Below are positions 14,701 to 29,700 of a stretch of DNA of 64,000 nt, one piece after another. A program made the position numbers and the translations under genes. The number at the start of each line of letters is the position of its first letter. The first letter of the stretch is position 1. The stretch is from Istiophorus platypterus (taxonomy: Eukaryota > Chordata > Actinopteri > Istiophoriformes > Istiophoridae). The stretch is taken from assembly GCA_016859345.1 (NCBI GenBank), contig CM029121.1, positions 2,261,329 through 2,325,328 of the forward strand, written 5' to 3'. The notes beneath the pieces are model-generated. The model saw only the letters and a list, made by a program, of their open reading frames with translations. It ran no database searches and was not told where the DNA came from.

Positions 14701-17700
14701 TTTACACAGTGGAGGACAAATATATATTTGAAACCCTATCAATTTTAAATATAATACGTAGGCTATATTGGCATGTATTTGAATAGTTATATAAATTAAA
14801 GGTTTTAAATCAATATTGACATTACAGATCCATTTTCCTCTTGTGTTGACCATCATTACATTATTAGAAAACAATGACCACATTTTGTTGTTCTCTAATG
14901 TGGGCTCTTTTCAGGAGTGGTAAGTGTGTGGGTGTGGGTGTGGGTGTGGGTGTGTGTGTACTATGTGTGAGAGAGATGTATATTGTCCAGAGTGGGCCAG
15001 CCTGCACCTTTTGGTAATATAATGCCTTTATTGCTTCACTATGGTCTTATAATGATTATTGGACTTTTATTTGGTGCCGCAAGAAGCATAAATGACATTG
15101 TAGTGATGAGTGATTGTTGATGCATTATTTCATGCAATGTATAAATATATTTATTTATATGTTTTACTGGCAACTTGTCTTTAATGATGTCGCTGATCGA
15201 TGTTCCTCCAAATGATAGATGCATGCACATGCATATAGTAATTTCCAGAATAAACTACTGACAGCTGTAGTGTCACATTTTCTGTGGTTGAATCTGAAAA
15301 GCACACTTTGATCTTAACCATATACATCTTAACCAAAGGGATTAGAAATTGCAGCATTATCATTAAAAGAAAGTGACAAACCACTTTCCATAAAGATGTT
15401 AGGGTATCAGTGCTTCTGGCTCTGTGTTAATGGCGAGTCTGTTTTATCATGAGATGCAGGTAGACCGACTTGAAATTTGATGTGTTAAAACAAGGCAGTG
15501 TCGGATTGCAGACCAAATTGTAACAAGCTAGGAGCAACCAATCCTAAAAAGCACAGAGGGAAATGTCAAGTTGTAGGCCTAGTGTAGCAGTGGTGGTTCA
15601 AAGCAATGAGGAACCAAGCACAGACACACAGGACTGTAGGTGCTGTGAAGGAATTTTAATGAGAAAGCTGGAGGAACCAAAGGTTCCAGGAAGATGGATG
15701 AACAAGCAGGCAGGTACATACATCAGGGAACTACCTACAGGTAGGTGGCACAAAGGAGAACACATAGGAACAAGAAAAAAAGAGAACTGATATATGTAGA
15801 GCTAGGCCGATAACGCAATGAGGTACATGTGGGAATGAGAAGTGAGAACAGGTGTGTGGATGGGCGGGGCATTCAGGTGACGAGAGAAGGAGGGAAAGTC
15901 CCGGACATCTGGTTGATAGCTAGAGAAAGACAGGTTCTAGAGGGATCAAGAGGAGGAGACGGCCTCGGAGAAGTGTGAAGCGGGGACTGGAGTCGGGGAC
16001 GAAGGGAATCGGGAAGTAGGATGTGACATCTAGATATGGAATAATTCTTAGCTATTCCAAATGTTGAACAGGCAACTCAGCAGCATGAACTGATGCTGTT
16101 AGCAGAAGGGAATTTCTGTAGATTTCTCTAGACTTGTCAAACCTTTTGTGTTGCTGAAAGCAAGCAAACCTTTTACAAAGGTTCCCTGTAGCATCATGCT
16201 CAAATGGTTATACATAAAACATGTATAGTGCCAGAGTGAACACTTTGACACAAATTTAGGAGCTTTTTAAGAATAACAATGTGGTATTTCTTTTTTCTAT
16301 TTTTACAAAACTGGCTTTATCGAGCCATTACTATCTTACTGTATGTAGTAGCCAGTCCTGAAGAATAATCCAGATACATCCAACACTATGAGCAATATTT
16401 CTGCCTTCAATATCCCTAGATTTTTCCTCTCTACCCATTTTTTCTGGGTTTTCTGTCATTGTTAATAAAACTGGAGACTGTATAAGAGACAGTAAACTGT
16501 ATAAATGCAAGATCGCTCTCTAGTCCGTGGAGACTGTTTGATCTCCAGTCTCCACGGACTAGAGATCAACATGGGGGTCTCCCTGCACTCTACTCATGAA
16601 CAATCCGAGGGACTCCAGTCATCTGTAACCCAAGTCATTTTAATGTACAATGATTGTTTTATGAGTATTTCAAAACAATGGGCAGGCAGGCTAACAGGAT
16701 TAGAACAAGGAAAGAGGTGGATTACATAACAGATGGCTGGACCATAAGGCAGCATAGGAGGATCTGGCAAATGCATGAGGAAACCTTCCCAGATCATGTT
16801 TACTAAGGAACTATAAGTAAATAAGGGACGTCCCTGATTACAGGGGCAGGAAACTCTGTGAGAGCATCTAGCATACAGGTGTGGTACAACCAGGTGTCAA
16901 ACATTTACATAGAAAACACAAAAGAGGACAGAGAAGGGCTGAGAAAGGGGGGGGGGGTGCAGTGCACTGCTGTGTCTGCCCCCCTGCTGTTCAGTCAGCA
17001 TGCCTGCTGAGGAAGCCAAGAGCGGTGTGATGCAGAGCCATAGATGCACATTTGACTGATTGTCAAAGTTTGATGGACAAAGATTAAATTGAACAGACCA
17101 GGCTGTGACTTACTGTGTAGATGTCACTTCGCTGATCAGCCTATCACAGTATGACTGTCCACAGACTGGGTGTGTGATTGTGCAGATTGGAGATTGGAAA
17201 CAGCTCTGTTGCCCTCTGGTAACAAGTATATGTTAGTGTGTGTGTGTGTGTGAGAGAGTGAAAGAGGGAAAGAGAGAAAGAGTCTATATGCCAACAATTG
17301 TGTGACAAAGTGCCAGGTTGGCATGCAGCACGTAGAGACAGGTGGCTGTAAAGGAGGTGGCAGAGAATGAAAAAGAGACACATTATTTTCATGGGATGAT
17401 AAAAAGATTCAATTCAACTTTATTTATATAGCAGCCATATCATAACAGACATTATCTCAGGGCACTTTTCATATAGAGCAGGTCTAGACCAGACTCTTTA
17501 TAGTTATTATTTACAGTGACCCAACATTTCCCCCATTAGCAAGCAGCAATGAAAAACTCCCTTTTAACAGGTAGAAACGTTGAACAGATCCCGTCTCGTG
17601 GTGGTGGTGGTGGTGGTGGTGGTGGTGGGGGGGGGGGGGCTGCCTCGACCGGCTGGGTGGAGAGAGAGAGAGAGAGGGAGAGAGCAAGAGATGGGGGCAG

Positions 17701-20700
17701 GAGGGAGGAGAGAGAGCATAGCACAATAATGAGACTAATAGCTATATATACTATAGTTATACTAACAGGGCTGATAATATTACTAATAGGACTAAATGAA
17801 ATGGTAACAGTAGTAATCATAATAATTAAAGCAGTGGGTGTTGATCAGGCTCATGGGGCAGTAGATGGTCGGGGAAGCACAAAACTACAGGAGAGAGGAA
17901 GGATAGTTAGTAAAAGGCATTTTTGAGGTGTTGATGTGACAGGCAGAGAGGAGGAGGCAGAGGAAAGGGAAGCTCAGTGCATCATGGGAAGTCCCCTGGT
18001 AGTCTAGGCCTATAGCAGCATAGTGAGGAGATGGCTCGAGATAATGCTGAGCCAGTTCTAACAATAAGCTTTATCAAAGAGGAAGGATTTAAGCCGACTC
18101 TTAAACGTAGAGAGGGCGTCTGCCTCCTGGACCCAAACTGGAAGATGATTCCACAGCAGAGGAGCCTGATAGCTGAAAGCTCTGCCCCCTGTTCTGCTCA
18201 TGGAGACTCTAGGAACCACTAGTAGGCCTGTGTTCTGGTAGTAAAGTGTTCTACTGGGGTAATAAGGTACTATGAGCTCTTTAAGATAGGATGAAAATGG
18301 AAAGATGGAGATAAATACTTTCACTAATAGGATTATTACTTTGGAGCTTTCATGTGGGTTTTTGGCATCTGACTTTGATGTAGTTTTAGTCTCCTGATGA
18401 AAAAAAAATAGTTTTTGTTAAATTTTAGTAGTTTACAAAACCAAACTTACTGTATTGGTACATTTTTCACCTGTGAGATTTTAGTCTCTGTCTCCTTATG
18501 TTGTGAGCTTTCTTTGAGCCACAGGGCGTCCAGATACCATGGTAGTGTTGTTCTTTACTGTGGTGGGGTGAATGGAAAAGGCACCATTTACCTGCTTCTA
18601 CTGTAAAAGGTGACACAGAGTCATATCACTCTGCTCTGTGTTAATGCAACACACTTGCTCCCCTCAGTAAATCCAGCTATGATTAGTAACGGTCATTCTC
18701 GCTCACCTAGGACTACTGCTTAATTTGAGATGAGCAGCAAACATTAGCAGCTAACAGTTTTGCCAACAACCTACAAACGTAAAAGTAACATTAACAATAC
18801 ATCCACTGCCATGGGTTCGTCTCAGTTGTTTTGTTGCTATTTCTTGTCTAATTTTCATTGGGATTATGCACTGATTTCTTTCCAAGAGCCAGTAACGTAA
18901 CCATTATCTAACTTGCTGGCAGAGGCAGAGACATTGCTTGACTGTAAACCAACAAGATGCAAGAACAAGTCAAGCAGCTAAATCACCTTCTAAATCATCT
19001 CAAAGAGAGATATTATAATTTTATGCTGAGGACACATTTAACTATCAGATGTACTATATGTAGGACACAAAGTAAGACTTTGCATTAAATTGTAATAAAG
19101 TAGTTCATTTGTCCATTTGTCTGTCACATTTTCATCATTTTGTTTTTGTGTTGTATTTTTTGTCTTGTTTTTATTGTGAAAAAATACAGTAACAAATTCT
19201 TTCAACAAAGTTTTGCACATTTTTAACTCTCCCCCTCTTGTCCTGTGGTTATACCACATGAAATTTGCTTTAATTTTAATAATGTTCATATTTGTAGAAA
19301 TTACTATGACCAGATTAACATACCAGGGCTGAAAACAATTAACATTTTCACTATCAATTGACCTGCCAAAATTTTCTTAATTAGCCTCGTAATTGTTAAT
19401 CCATAAAACATCAGAAAATAGTCAAAAAAAAATTCATCACAATCCCTAGTGCCCAAGAGGACATCTTCAAGTTGCATGTTTTTTTTCCAACACGCAGTGC
19501 ACTGTCATGACAGTAAAAGTACTAAACGATCATGTTTGAGAAGCAGAAACCAGCAAATATATTGCATTTTGCTTGAAATGTAAAAGTAAAATGATTATTT
19601 GATTGAAAGAATAGTTGCTTCTGCCATAGTACCCCCTCATCTCAGCCAGAGCATTGAAATAAAAACCTATTAAGTATTTTTCAGTGCTGTGAAGTGGGAG
19701 AATGCCTTCATGATAGTAAAGCAACCCTTTACACTGTTCTGCTACATGTAAAAATGAAAATAGAGTGAAATATTACATTTTCTACATGTAAAAGTTTACA
19801 TCAGGCTTTGTATCCACACAGCTGCAGCTCCAGAAAGCTAATATGAGTAAGTCTCTGCAGACTGGGCTTGACCCAGTTAGAATAATGCTTACACATGACA
19901 ACTTTCCTGAACTGGAGCTACTTAATGCTTAGTCCAATGCAGCTTGAGCAGGTCCACTTCAAAACTTAATGCTTTTAATCCACATTTCCACTGAAGCTGA
20001 AATGTATGGGGGATGGGTTGTGTCAGAATTAAATTTTCAGTTTTGTCAAATCACTATACAACATGAAATTCAATACCCCTTATATTAGTAGCAAGAACAC
20101 ACACACCCATACATACATACACAAGTGACTCCAGATTCCCAGTTGGCCGTGTTCATTTGAATCATGTTTGAGAACTTTTCCATGAAAGAGTTTTTGACAT
20201 TGATTTCTCTGAGAACTACAACCAGAGGAGTTAATATCTACAGGGTTTTTAAAAACGATTGAAACTCATATCTATAACAACAGATTGAGGCCTAGCAGTG
20301 TTTAGACACAACAAAGGTTATATTGCAAATTGCAAGGTGGAACCAGAGCTCCCTAAATTTCACAGCATCATTCATCAGCAGCTTTAAATTGCTTCTTGAG
20401 GAATTGTCTGCTGGGTATGTTGATCTCCTCCTCCTCCTCGTCCACATAGAAGGCAGTCTGATGAGCAGGGGCTTGAAACCAAAGCACTTTAATTACTTGC
20501 TGATGGAAATAAAGGCTTTCATGGAATCAAGGGAGAAGGAAACTACCATGTTATTCTGACACTTGGTGGATGCTTGATCCTGTGTTCCTGACAGATGTGA
20601 CAGAGGAACTCAAACCTACAGTTACAAGGCAAAGACAAAACAATATATATGATATAATAGGTGCTGTGGAGGCTTCTAAAGCAAAACTAAAATAAGCACT

Positions 20701-23700
20701 TCCAGCACTTCCTCTTCAGTCTCAAAGATGTTGGTAAGCCATACAGGGTCAGCTGATGACTTGGTGTATGGTGACCTCCTGTTGATGCTCAGGCAGGAGT
20801 TTGAGGACAGGTTCAGTGATTCTGAGAAACTTGAGCCCTGTTTGGCAAACACTGCCAACCCCTTTATGGAGGCAAACATAGGTGAGATTTCAGAGCAGAT
20901 GGCTGAACTGTTGCGTATCAGTCGTGTGGAGATGGAAATGATCCACCATTTCCATAAATCTCTTTTCTGGAGACTGGTACACCCAGAAAAATATAAGACA
21001 ATTCACGAAGCAGCCCTAAAAGTATCATCTGTGTTTGGCTCCACATACCTTTGTGAAGCAGTTTTTTCAGATATGAATGTCACAAAATCTAAATTTAGAA
21101 CAAGCCTGACAGATGAACATTTAAATGACTCGTGTCAGAGTGAACCTAAGTGGATATACTCTCTCTTTTGGACCTGATGCAGTGCCAGTCATGTCACTAA
21201 CTGTAGGAATTAGTGAATGCCTTATTACATTCATAAGATGATGATAAACTTCTGATAGGTCAATGGAGGCAATGTGTGATACATTGATATATAGAGACAG
21301 ATATATTTAGTTTGAGGAAAAAAAGAACAAGTAAAAAAAAAGTAATGATTTCTATGACTTGGATGTGATTTTAAGGTGTTTTTGATGTGCGCTTTAGATA
21401 GAGACATTTGATTGTATATAGAAAAAGGATCCTTATTCAGCTGATCATTGTGAGAGTTTTGTGATATATTACGTGGGTATATCTAAGTATTATAAGACAG
21501 GAGTACCCTTAGTACCCTTAGTACCCTTAGTACCTTTAGCCACATTTTTTCAAAGTGGGTCTCAGATGGAAAAAGATTGGAGACCCATAGTATAAAGGAT
21601 AAGCCCCAGGATTTGCTGCATCTCTTTTTCAAGTGGGTCCTGGCTTATATTACATTTCAAAAACTTTAGGTGATGCATGCATGCAAAAAAAAATGCCGAG
21701 AAAAGAAAGGGAAAAAAATAGTAAGTTTTAATTAATACCAAAGTTGAACAAACAAAGAGAGCTGTAGCTCACTAAGAATACCAAGGTGTTTTATACTGTC
21801 AACTATTAATGTGATAATAATGACATAGTACTACAAGTAATTATAGTCTATCTGAGGATGTGTTGACTCATCGTCTAGTTCCAGGAAACATACTACATAC
21901 ACACACACACACACACACACGCACACACACATACATACATACATACATACAAAGAAGCAGACAAAACAGACATTGGATTTTTATGTGTATTTTATGCCCT
22001 TGCGAGGGAACAGACACCCACACATAAGGCAAGGTGGACATAGAGTATGATATATTGTTATGATTTTTTTTTTCTGTTACAGGAGCCAGTGTCAAAAGTA
22101 GAGAATGAGGCCAGTGAGGGGATGGGCAGAGTGGATGAAGGAGTAGAGGAGTTCTTCACCAAGAAAATCCTCCCTGACTATGCACTGTGAGTTGATTTAA
22201 CACACAAACACACACCCAGACACACACACACAGACTTGTTCTCATATTCCCACTTTAAGTGAGCAATGGGCCCTACAGTTGCTGAATCTTTATTTAAATC
22301 TTTTATTATTTTGGATTTAATTATTAGTCTACACCCACATGACTCTGATTTAGACTACGACATTGATAAAGGAATACAGGTCAAACCTCGGCAGGCAGGC
22401 ACTAGCAGCCAACCAAGGGCCAGATGTACAAATGATGGCTTTGTAGTCAAAGACTCTGCAGTGAGAAAGGAAACCTCAAAGAGGCTTCACACACGTAATT
22501 TTTTAGACAAAGCTGTGAGTGATAAGATAAGGATTAAGGATACTTATTTTTAAACAACTGTTTATGAGTGATGAATTTTAAACCTTTGAATTTAAATTTT
22601 AAGTCACTGTTTTCCTGTAAATGATCTTTTCATTTCAATCCTATAGTACCCATATTGTGAACTGTGAAATTTTGTAGAGTCTCTTTCAATATGAGCTTTA
22701 AAAATCTCCATTGATCATCCCTCTTGCATTTAATGTACACTGAAATATCACCGGCAGTGATTTACAAGTAGCATTGATGAACTGGTGATACAGGCAGAAA
22801 CCGATTCAGGGCATAGCTACGTTCATTTATGGATAACTGTAGGAGTAGAAATGTTGCTTGTGCACACAGTTTTATATGGGTGGAGATTTATAAGAGAGAA
22901 TCAGGCTTTTGTGCAGCTGATGAAAATAATGCCCCTTCATATTTCTTTCTTTGTGCATGCACACAGTTTAAATTGTGAATTTTATATACATGGTCCCTGG
23001 AGCCACATGTAAGAAAAAACTCTGGTGTTTCAATGAGAGCCCTGCTTTACAGGTCAATAGAGGTGGGTGGGTTAATTATTATATTGTATTGATTATTGAT
23101 TTTCATATGGTTGTTGCCAGATACTGTATAAACAGTTTATCTGAGTGATCTGATAACTCAAGCTCAAATGCGTTGTTGTTGTTTTTATTTTTCACATGAT
23201 GAACATACAGTATAAGCAGGATCATCCACACAGCATCACAGTTACAAAGAGATGACAGTGAAAAGCACCTTCAGCAGAAGCAGTTAAGTCAAGTAAGATA
23301 TCTAGAAGCCCATACTTGGAGGTCAACTGCACATAAAAGAAAGGTTATTCATTATCAGTTATTTTAGATGATTTTTGTTGGGTGAAAATTTTCAGGGAAT
23401 TAATGTATTTATGGAAGTTATGATCTAACTTACATGATGTTTATTTTTTCTGCTTACCAGGCTGATCAAGGAGAATAGAAATTTTTTTTTTATTATATGT
23501 TTAACCATCTGCAGAAGTTTGTAATGTTGAGACATGAAAAATTACATTAGGTTGAAACCACCATGTCATGAAATAAACACTGCCAAGTGGGCGGATCCTA
23601 AAACCAGCTTAGAGGTGCAATACCCCATCAACTGAAATCTGAATAACTGTGGGACACACTCAAAGGAGCTCTGAATCCCACTGGCAGTGGGAGCCTACAT

Positions 23701-26700
23701 CACAATACTCACAAACACACACACAGCTGTCAGAATGGAGAAAGGAGATAAAATCCCCTGTGAGACCCAAACAAATCTCAATGACCAATACATCTCAGAA
23801 AGGTTACACAATCTGTGTGAGGAGGAACTTCACAGCTGCTCGTGAGCTGCATTTGTGAGAGCAGTACTAGTTGGAACAGAAAATAATAACGAGCAATCAT
23901 TCATCGTGTTTATGCTGATGTGTGTAACTTTTTTCACTATACAGTAGATGACACAAAAAAATCAGTGAATTAAAGGTTTAGTTTTCATTATTTTATTACT
24001 GCTGAAAAATATTGCACACAAAGTGCTCAGTGTATAACTTTTATTTATAAGCATATATAAGCAGCCTATAATGTATTGTAAAAAGTAAACTCTGAGATCA
24101 TACCAGTGTGTAATCTTACATATACTTAGGCTACTCTCCAAAGCAGAGTCCAATGAGAGGGCTGGTGGTTTTGTTACCTTCATCTCCACTGTTGGGTTTG
24201 CATACATATACAGCACCATAAATGCTTTCCCATTATTTCCTACAGCATCATCAAGTATAATTTAACCCACCATGGTTGCAGAAGAGCCTATGCTGCTGTC
24301 CATTTTGAAATCTACTACACCTTCTACTAATGAAACCACCTGCCCTCTCATTGGACTCTGCTTTGTGATTGGACTGTCATCGTCTTCTTCTTCTTCACTC
24401 AGTGTCTTTGTGTGACCTCACCACTGTTCATATTTTATTCACACAGTCTTTGTCTTTTATTATCTTTAATTCTTTTTTACAAATCTTTTCTACACATATA
24501 CAAATGACTTTCTCAAGCAGATTTATTTTAAAGGCTTACAAAGGTCAATTTTACAGCTATAAACTTTGAAATGATGTCTGAACATCACTTCACAAGTTTA
24601 AAATATTATTGACCTTGATTTGAGCCCATATCATTTTAACCCATAAGGAAGGTCTAATGAAAGATGTTATTGGGCTGCATTATAGGAAATGTAGGATGCA
24701 GTGTTTTTGGAGATTAAGCAATTCTAGGACTAAAAGTCAGGATATCTTGGCATCTGCTCTATCAGTACCCTTATGAAGTAATTCTTGGGAAACAGTGGTG
24801 GTCACAAACATTTTTAATATAGACGTTGCCTCAATAGCTAAAGTTATAACATGTTTTGACTTTCTGTTATGATGGCAGTGTGTATCTTAAGTGTGGCACG
24901 TACTGGACCCACACATGGACCCCTAAGTTTGCTTATCCTGGTCTGCCCTTCTGTCAGAAAAGCTTTGAGAACATGTTGTTTAGTCTGGACACTAAGTCTT
25001 TGCACAATGTGCATATCAAAGCCATTGTGACATGTTGATTTCTACATGAACCCGCCAGTTTTCCTGTGTGAATGGACCAGCTTTGATTTCATTTTTGGTA
25101 TATTGACACCTTTATATCTACATTACACGTATTAACAGAAAGACTGACACCAAGAGTTGTGTGACTGGCAGCTCTCCCTGGGACCATTCTTGATCCCTGA
25201 TTATGAACACCTTCACCAACTTTTCAATGATAACTTGCTTTTTGTCTTATTCTGGTTGCTTTTAAATAAAGATTATTAACTGTAGCTGGTGAGTAAAAAG
25301 AGAGTTTCTAATACTAAAAGTATATCAGTGCATTTTCAAGAAAGCAAATTCTAAACATCCCTTGATAGCTGTTGATAAATGATTAAATTAGAGTGTGTTT
25401 TTATGTATTGAACATGTTTGTGATTTCAGCCCTTTAGCTGTATGTGTAGACTGCATGGTGAATGTTTTTATGTCCCTTCAACGTAAAACCACATAAGCAC
25501 ACATTCCCTGTCTGAGTTCTTTTCTCAACCCATTGTTTTAATACAGTGACTGAGATGGTCCTATTTTCTTAGTCATATATTAAGACTGAATTGCCGTTTG
25601 GTTGTGACTCGATCAGTGATGCTGGTTTTGTGTTAACTAGTTGCTGTTTGCGAGTGCAATATTTTGTCCCTAACTGTGACTGATGTATCCATCCACATGA
25701 TTTCATTTTCAGTCAGCACCAAAGTTGTGTTAGCGGTGGCTAAGAGCAGTTAGCTTGATGTGTGACAAAATAACCTTAATTCAAATGGTTCATCACTAGC
25801 TTTTCTTGGAGATTTCAACCATATTTCCCGTTCTTCATCAGTGAATGGTTAAAAGTGTGACTGTGATCACATGTTTGGAAGTGGTTGTACATCGGTAGAG
25901 ATGGCAACCCCTGTCTCTGGTCAGTGTCAGTCTCGGATAGTTTCAGACGTGAATGTCCTCCATGGCTGCTCCTCAGCCATCCACTGACGCTGGTCGATGA
26001 TTGCTGACTTGGACCCAGTGAATGTCTAGTGTTAAAAGACAGCTGTTCTGTCCTTGTATTTTCACTAAAGTAGTCTTTCCCACAGCTGTCTCATTTGATG
26101 TCATGATGATGGCATACACCACTCCAGTCATCCCCGTAGGGGGAGGCCTGTCTTTAGGGTCCAGAGATAGTAGCACACGTCCCTCCTTTCCCTTTGGCTT
26201 TCTAGATTCTAAGCAAACACACCTCCTGTCTGTAGCACACAGAGGTCCCATCTCTCATGGTCTTTAATGCAGGTCAACCTGGCCTGGTTCCAAACCTAGT
26301 TTATACATAGACTACTATGTAGTATGACACCTGAGCCTCAAATTAAACTTTCCATGGCTGTGTAGCCATGTCAGACACCAAATATAGTATGGAGATGACA
26401 ACATGTGCTGACTGAGCTGCTGTTAACGTTCATCTTACATTTTAATTTTCATCCCTTATCTACATCATCCACGAAGCAAAAGCTTCTAATGCTGTGTAGA
26501 CAGGGTCTTAGAAAAAAACTCTGCAGGGCAATACATATATGAATCATTGAAATCCAAAGATTTGATCAGTTGAAAGCCTGAATGAGCTCTGCAAATATCA
26601 CGGCAATCTGCTTTCAGATATAGAGAGGCTGTGTGTGCAGAGTTTGCATTTTTGCCTTTTAGTGGAACTGATGACAAGATTCAGGGTGAACCGAGATGTA

Positions 26701-29700
26701 GTCTCATTCAAGCAAATTCAAGCAAAGTTGAAGCATTACTTTTGGAAGTACTCCTTGTTACCAAAATTTTGACCTGAAATTGGTGCTTTATGAAAATTCA
26801 GGAGATTATCACAATAATTAGGGGAAAATTAACCAGATTTGGACCCAGATCTAGACCAGATTTCATGGTAACCTGGCCAATAGTACTCTAGATATCTTGC
26901 TCTAAACCAAAGTGTTGTGCAGATCACCAGACAGACTGACTGATTGGCATCACCATGCCTAACAGGCCGGGTGGAGCCAAAAAAAGTAACCACTGAGAGA
27001 AGTCTTTGTTCTGTGTGCTGTTTGCATGACCTTCCTCATTGTGTACCTGAGTTGAGCATGTGTCTCAAGTCCAGTAGCACTAGTTGTAGTACTGAGTGTC
27101 TCTTCTTGTCTGTTGCTCTTTCTGCTGTCTCCCTGCTGCAGAAAAGGCCGGTGGGAGGATTCAAACCCTGCCCAAGCCACCCCCCCAGAGTCAAGCTCCA
27201 CCCCCTTTTCCTCTTCGTCTGAGAATATCACCTCCTCTACCACCACCACTGTCACCTCTCCTTCTGTCCCATCTACTGACACATCCTTTACATCCACCGA
27301 TGTTCCACCCTTCTCTACATCCTCCACTCCCCCCACCCCCTCTTCTGTCACCACCACCTCCACACTTCCCACCAAAAACATCAAGAAAAAGTTTGGCGAC
27401 TTCTTCGCCTTCAAGAGGGCTCGAGCTGGCCGAGCCACCAAGGCCGGAGGGGGAGAGGGAGGAGAGGTGGTGAAGGTCAAAAGGACCTCCATTGCAGACC
27501 TTATTCGACCCCTCCGTGAGGCCAAAGAAAGGGAGAGAGAGAGGGAGAGGGACAAAGAGAGAGAGAAGGAGAGAGGGGCAAGGTCAGTGGAAGATGCTAA
27601 CGTTTCTAATGATGCCACCATCACAGAAGGAACCGTTGCCACCAGCCATCATCTTGCAGGCGATGTAAAGGAAGCGATGGCACCTGCCGATACATTAACC
27701 ACGACAACGCCCCCCAATGAGACCGTTCCTTCTTATCCCACCATGGCCACCAGCCCTGACCTCATTACTGCAATGCTTTCCAACCTGGAAGAAGAGATGG
27801 TTCCGGTGTTGCCAGGTCACACTCCCAGTCCGGTGGTAACTTCCCCCTTAGCTGAGCAGGAGAGGAGTGCTGCGCTGATGAAGGAGATGAAGTTTGGGGA
27901 TACTCCATATGGAGAGAGGAGACTAAAGGTGACTAAAAGGTCACTGAGAGAGGGCAAGAGCCAGAGTCTCATACTGCTGACTGGATTGGAGCCTGAAGAC
28001 AAGGATAACACACAGAGTAAGGTCAGTCTACAGTACACTGCACACACAGTCAGATCATCTAATAGGAATGGGAAAGATGAATGAAACACCAACAAACACC
28101 CACTTGCTCACCAGGAATCCTTAATTACTACCGAGCTTTATAAACAGGTTTTTATCAGACAGGCCTTTATTTCTATTTCCCCTGTTTTATAAGCATTTTT
28201 TACCATATGACCTTTGTTTATAGTATTGTTTTATAGCTAGAAGACAAACAGTACAAGCAGCAGGGAAGAAGGGCTGCTGATAGTCAGTAGTGAGTAAAAG
28301 GACAGTTACAGAGATTAATGACACTAAAATTTACATGGATTGCAGCATTGCAGTTTAAGTAATTTAGGTGTGATTAGATATGCATATATTTAGTAGGTTT
28401 CCACTACGTGGTTCAACCCCTGGTTCTTCCACTTCATATGCTCAAGTTCCTGTTGAGCCATAAGTTGCCTCACTTTTTAAGGAGCACCACATGAGTACAT
28501 TTTTGCTGATTTCAGTCTGACTGCAGCAAAAATGTACGTTTGGATGTTTACAGACTGTCTGTTTGACATCCCCTGGCTTTACTATTAGCTTTGTGCGGTT
28601 ACGGTTGAATAAATTACATCTTTATCATTCTAGTTAGTTTAATATATCCAGTGACTTCACATTTATGTTTCACCATAGTTTTGCCCAACATCAACCTGTG
28701 CAGTGGTCTAATAGGCCTAATAGCACATTTGAGAGTATGCAGGACCTTTAAGTCAGGGCAGAAGAATGGTGAGAGTGACATGTTGCGCTGACAGCTTTAG
28801 CATTGTACGTTATTCAGATTATTTACTTTGTCAGACATTATAGTAAAGGTACAGTACATTCTCAAATAAAAGTCAGTATTCAAGTAATGTCAACAGAGGC
28901 AAATAAAGGCCAGTAGGTGGACTTGTGTGCGCTATGATGACTCACACAGTAATGTTAGAACAATGTCCATTTCCATACTAATTCAATTAGTAACTACAAA
29001 AATAGAAATATCATTCTCAGCTCCTTACTGATCTAAATTTTAGTTTTAATAGAAATGCGGTTCTGACTCACAAATTGTTTACAATTACTTCAACTTTTCC
29101 GTTTTTTCATTTCGATTCAAGACTACACATTGAAACTTGACATACCTGCCCAGCTGTTTACAACAAAGCCATCAAGCAGCTCAAAGGACATATTCCCTAA
29201 TTTTGTGGAAGTCCTTTAATGTGACACATATGTAGGAAGTGTTTCAAAAATCGGAAAAAAGCAAAGTAGAACCTATGGAAAGCCCCAGTCAGACTCACAC
29301 TCCTTTACTTTAATGTGACTACAATTTGAATAATTGATAGGTACAGGGATGGCATTTATAAAATAATTTAGAATCAAGACTACATCAATTCAATGTGGTC
29401 TAACAGTGTGTGTACATTCTAGCTTTTCCACATCATTGTGTAAAGATCTGTGTCTAAACTCAGACCATTTTTTTGTTGTTACAACTGAAAAAACATCATC
29501 TTCAGATCTCAGATCATACTAATTTTCTACCAAGAAGTCATTCCTGGTTGTGCTCTGGTGCTGATCAAATCATTATTTTATGATTATATCATCTGACAAA
29601 ATCAACATTATTATTTATTATTCATGATTGATCATTTATGAATGCCCTTGTCAGTACCAAAACATGACAGTTGCACTTCTTTTCAGGAAACATAGATCCG

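Larger units (their letters stand above)
12481..22082 (+). other. carmil2 intron 15 (9.6 kb), overview
   Basis: Largest visible intron. Recognised contents: tetranucleotide run 12931-12992, a hairpin at 16518-16564, an L2-like LINE tail 17405-18330, a hAT remnant 20320-21595, and microsatellites. The stretch 15560-16030 is GA-rich and may be TE-derived but was not classified. 13030-15550 and 18340-20300 show nothing I could identify. Confidence 0.6.

Noticed and set aside
17511..17926. Poly-Gly, poly-His and poly-Pro frames
   Set aside because: Produced by (GGT)n and the G-run inside a LINE 3' region.
26959..27642. 227-codon minus-strand frame opposite carmil2 exon 17
   Set aside because: A shadow of the plus-strand exon, whose frame holds the CSI motif and has matching splice sites.
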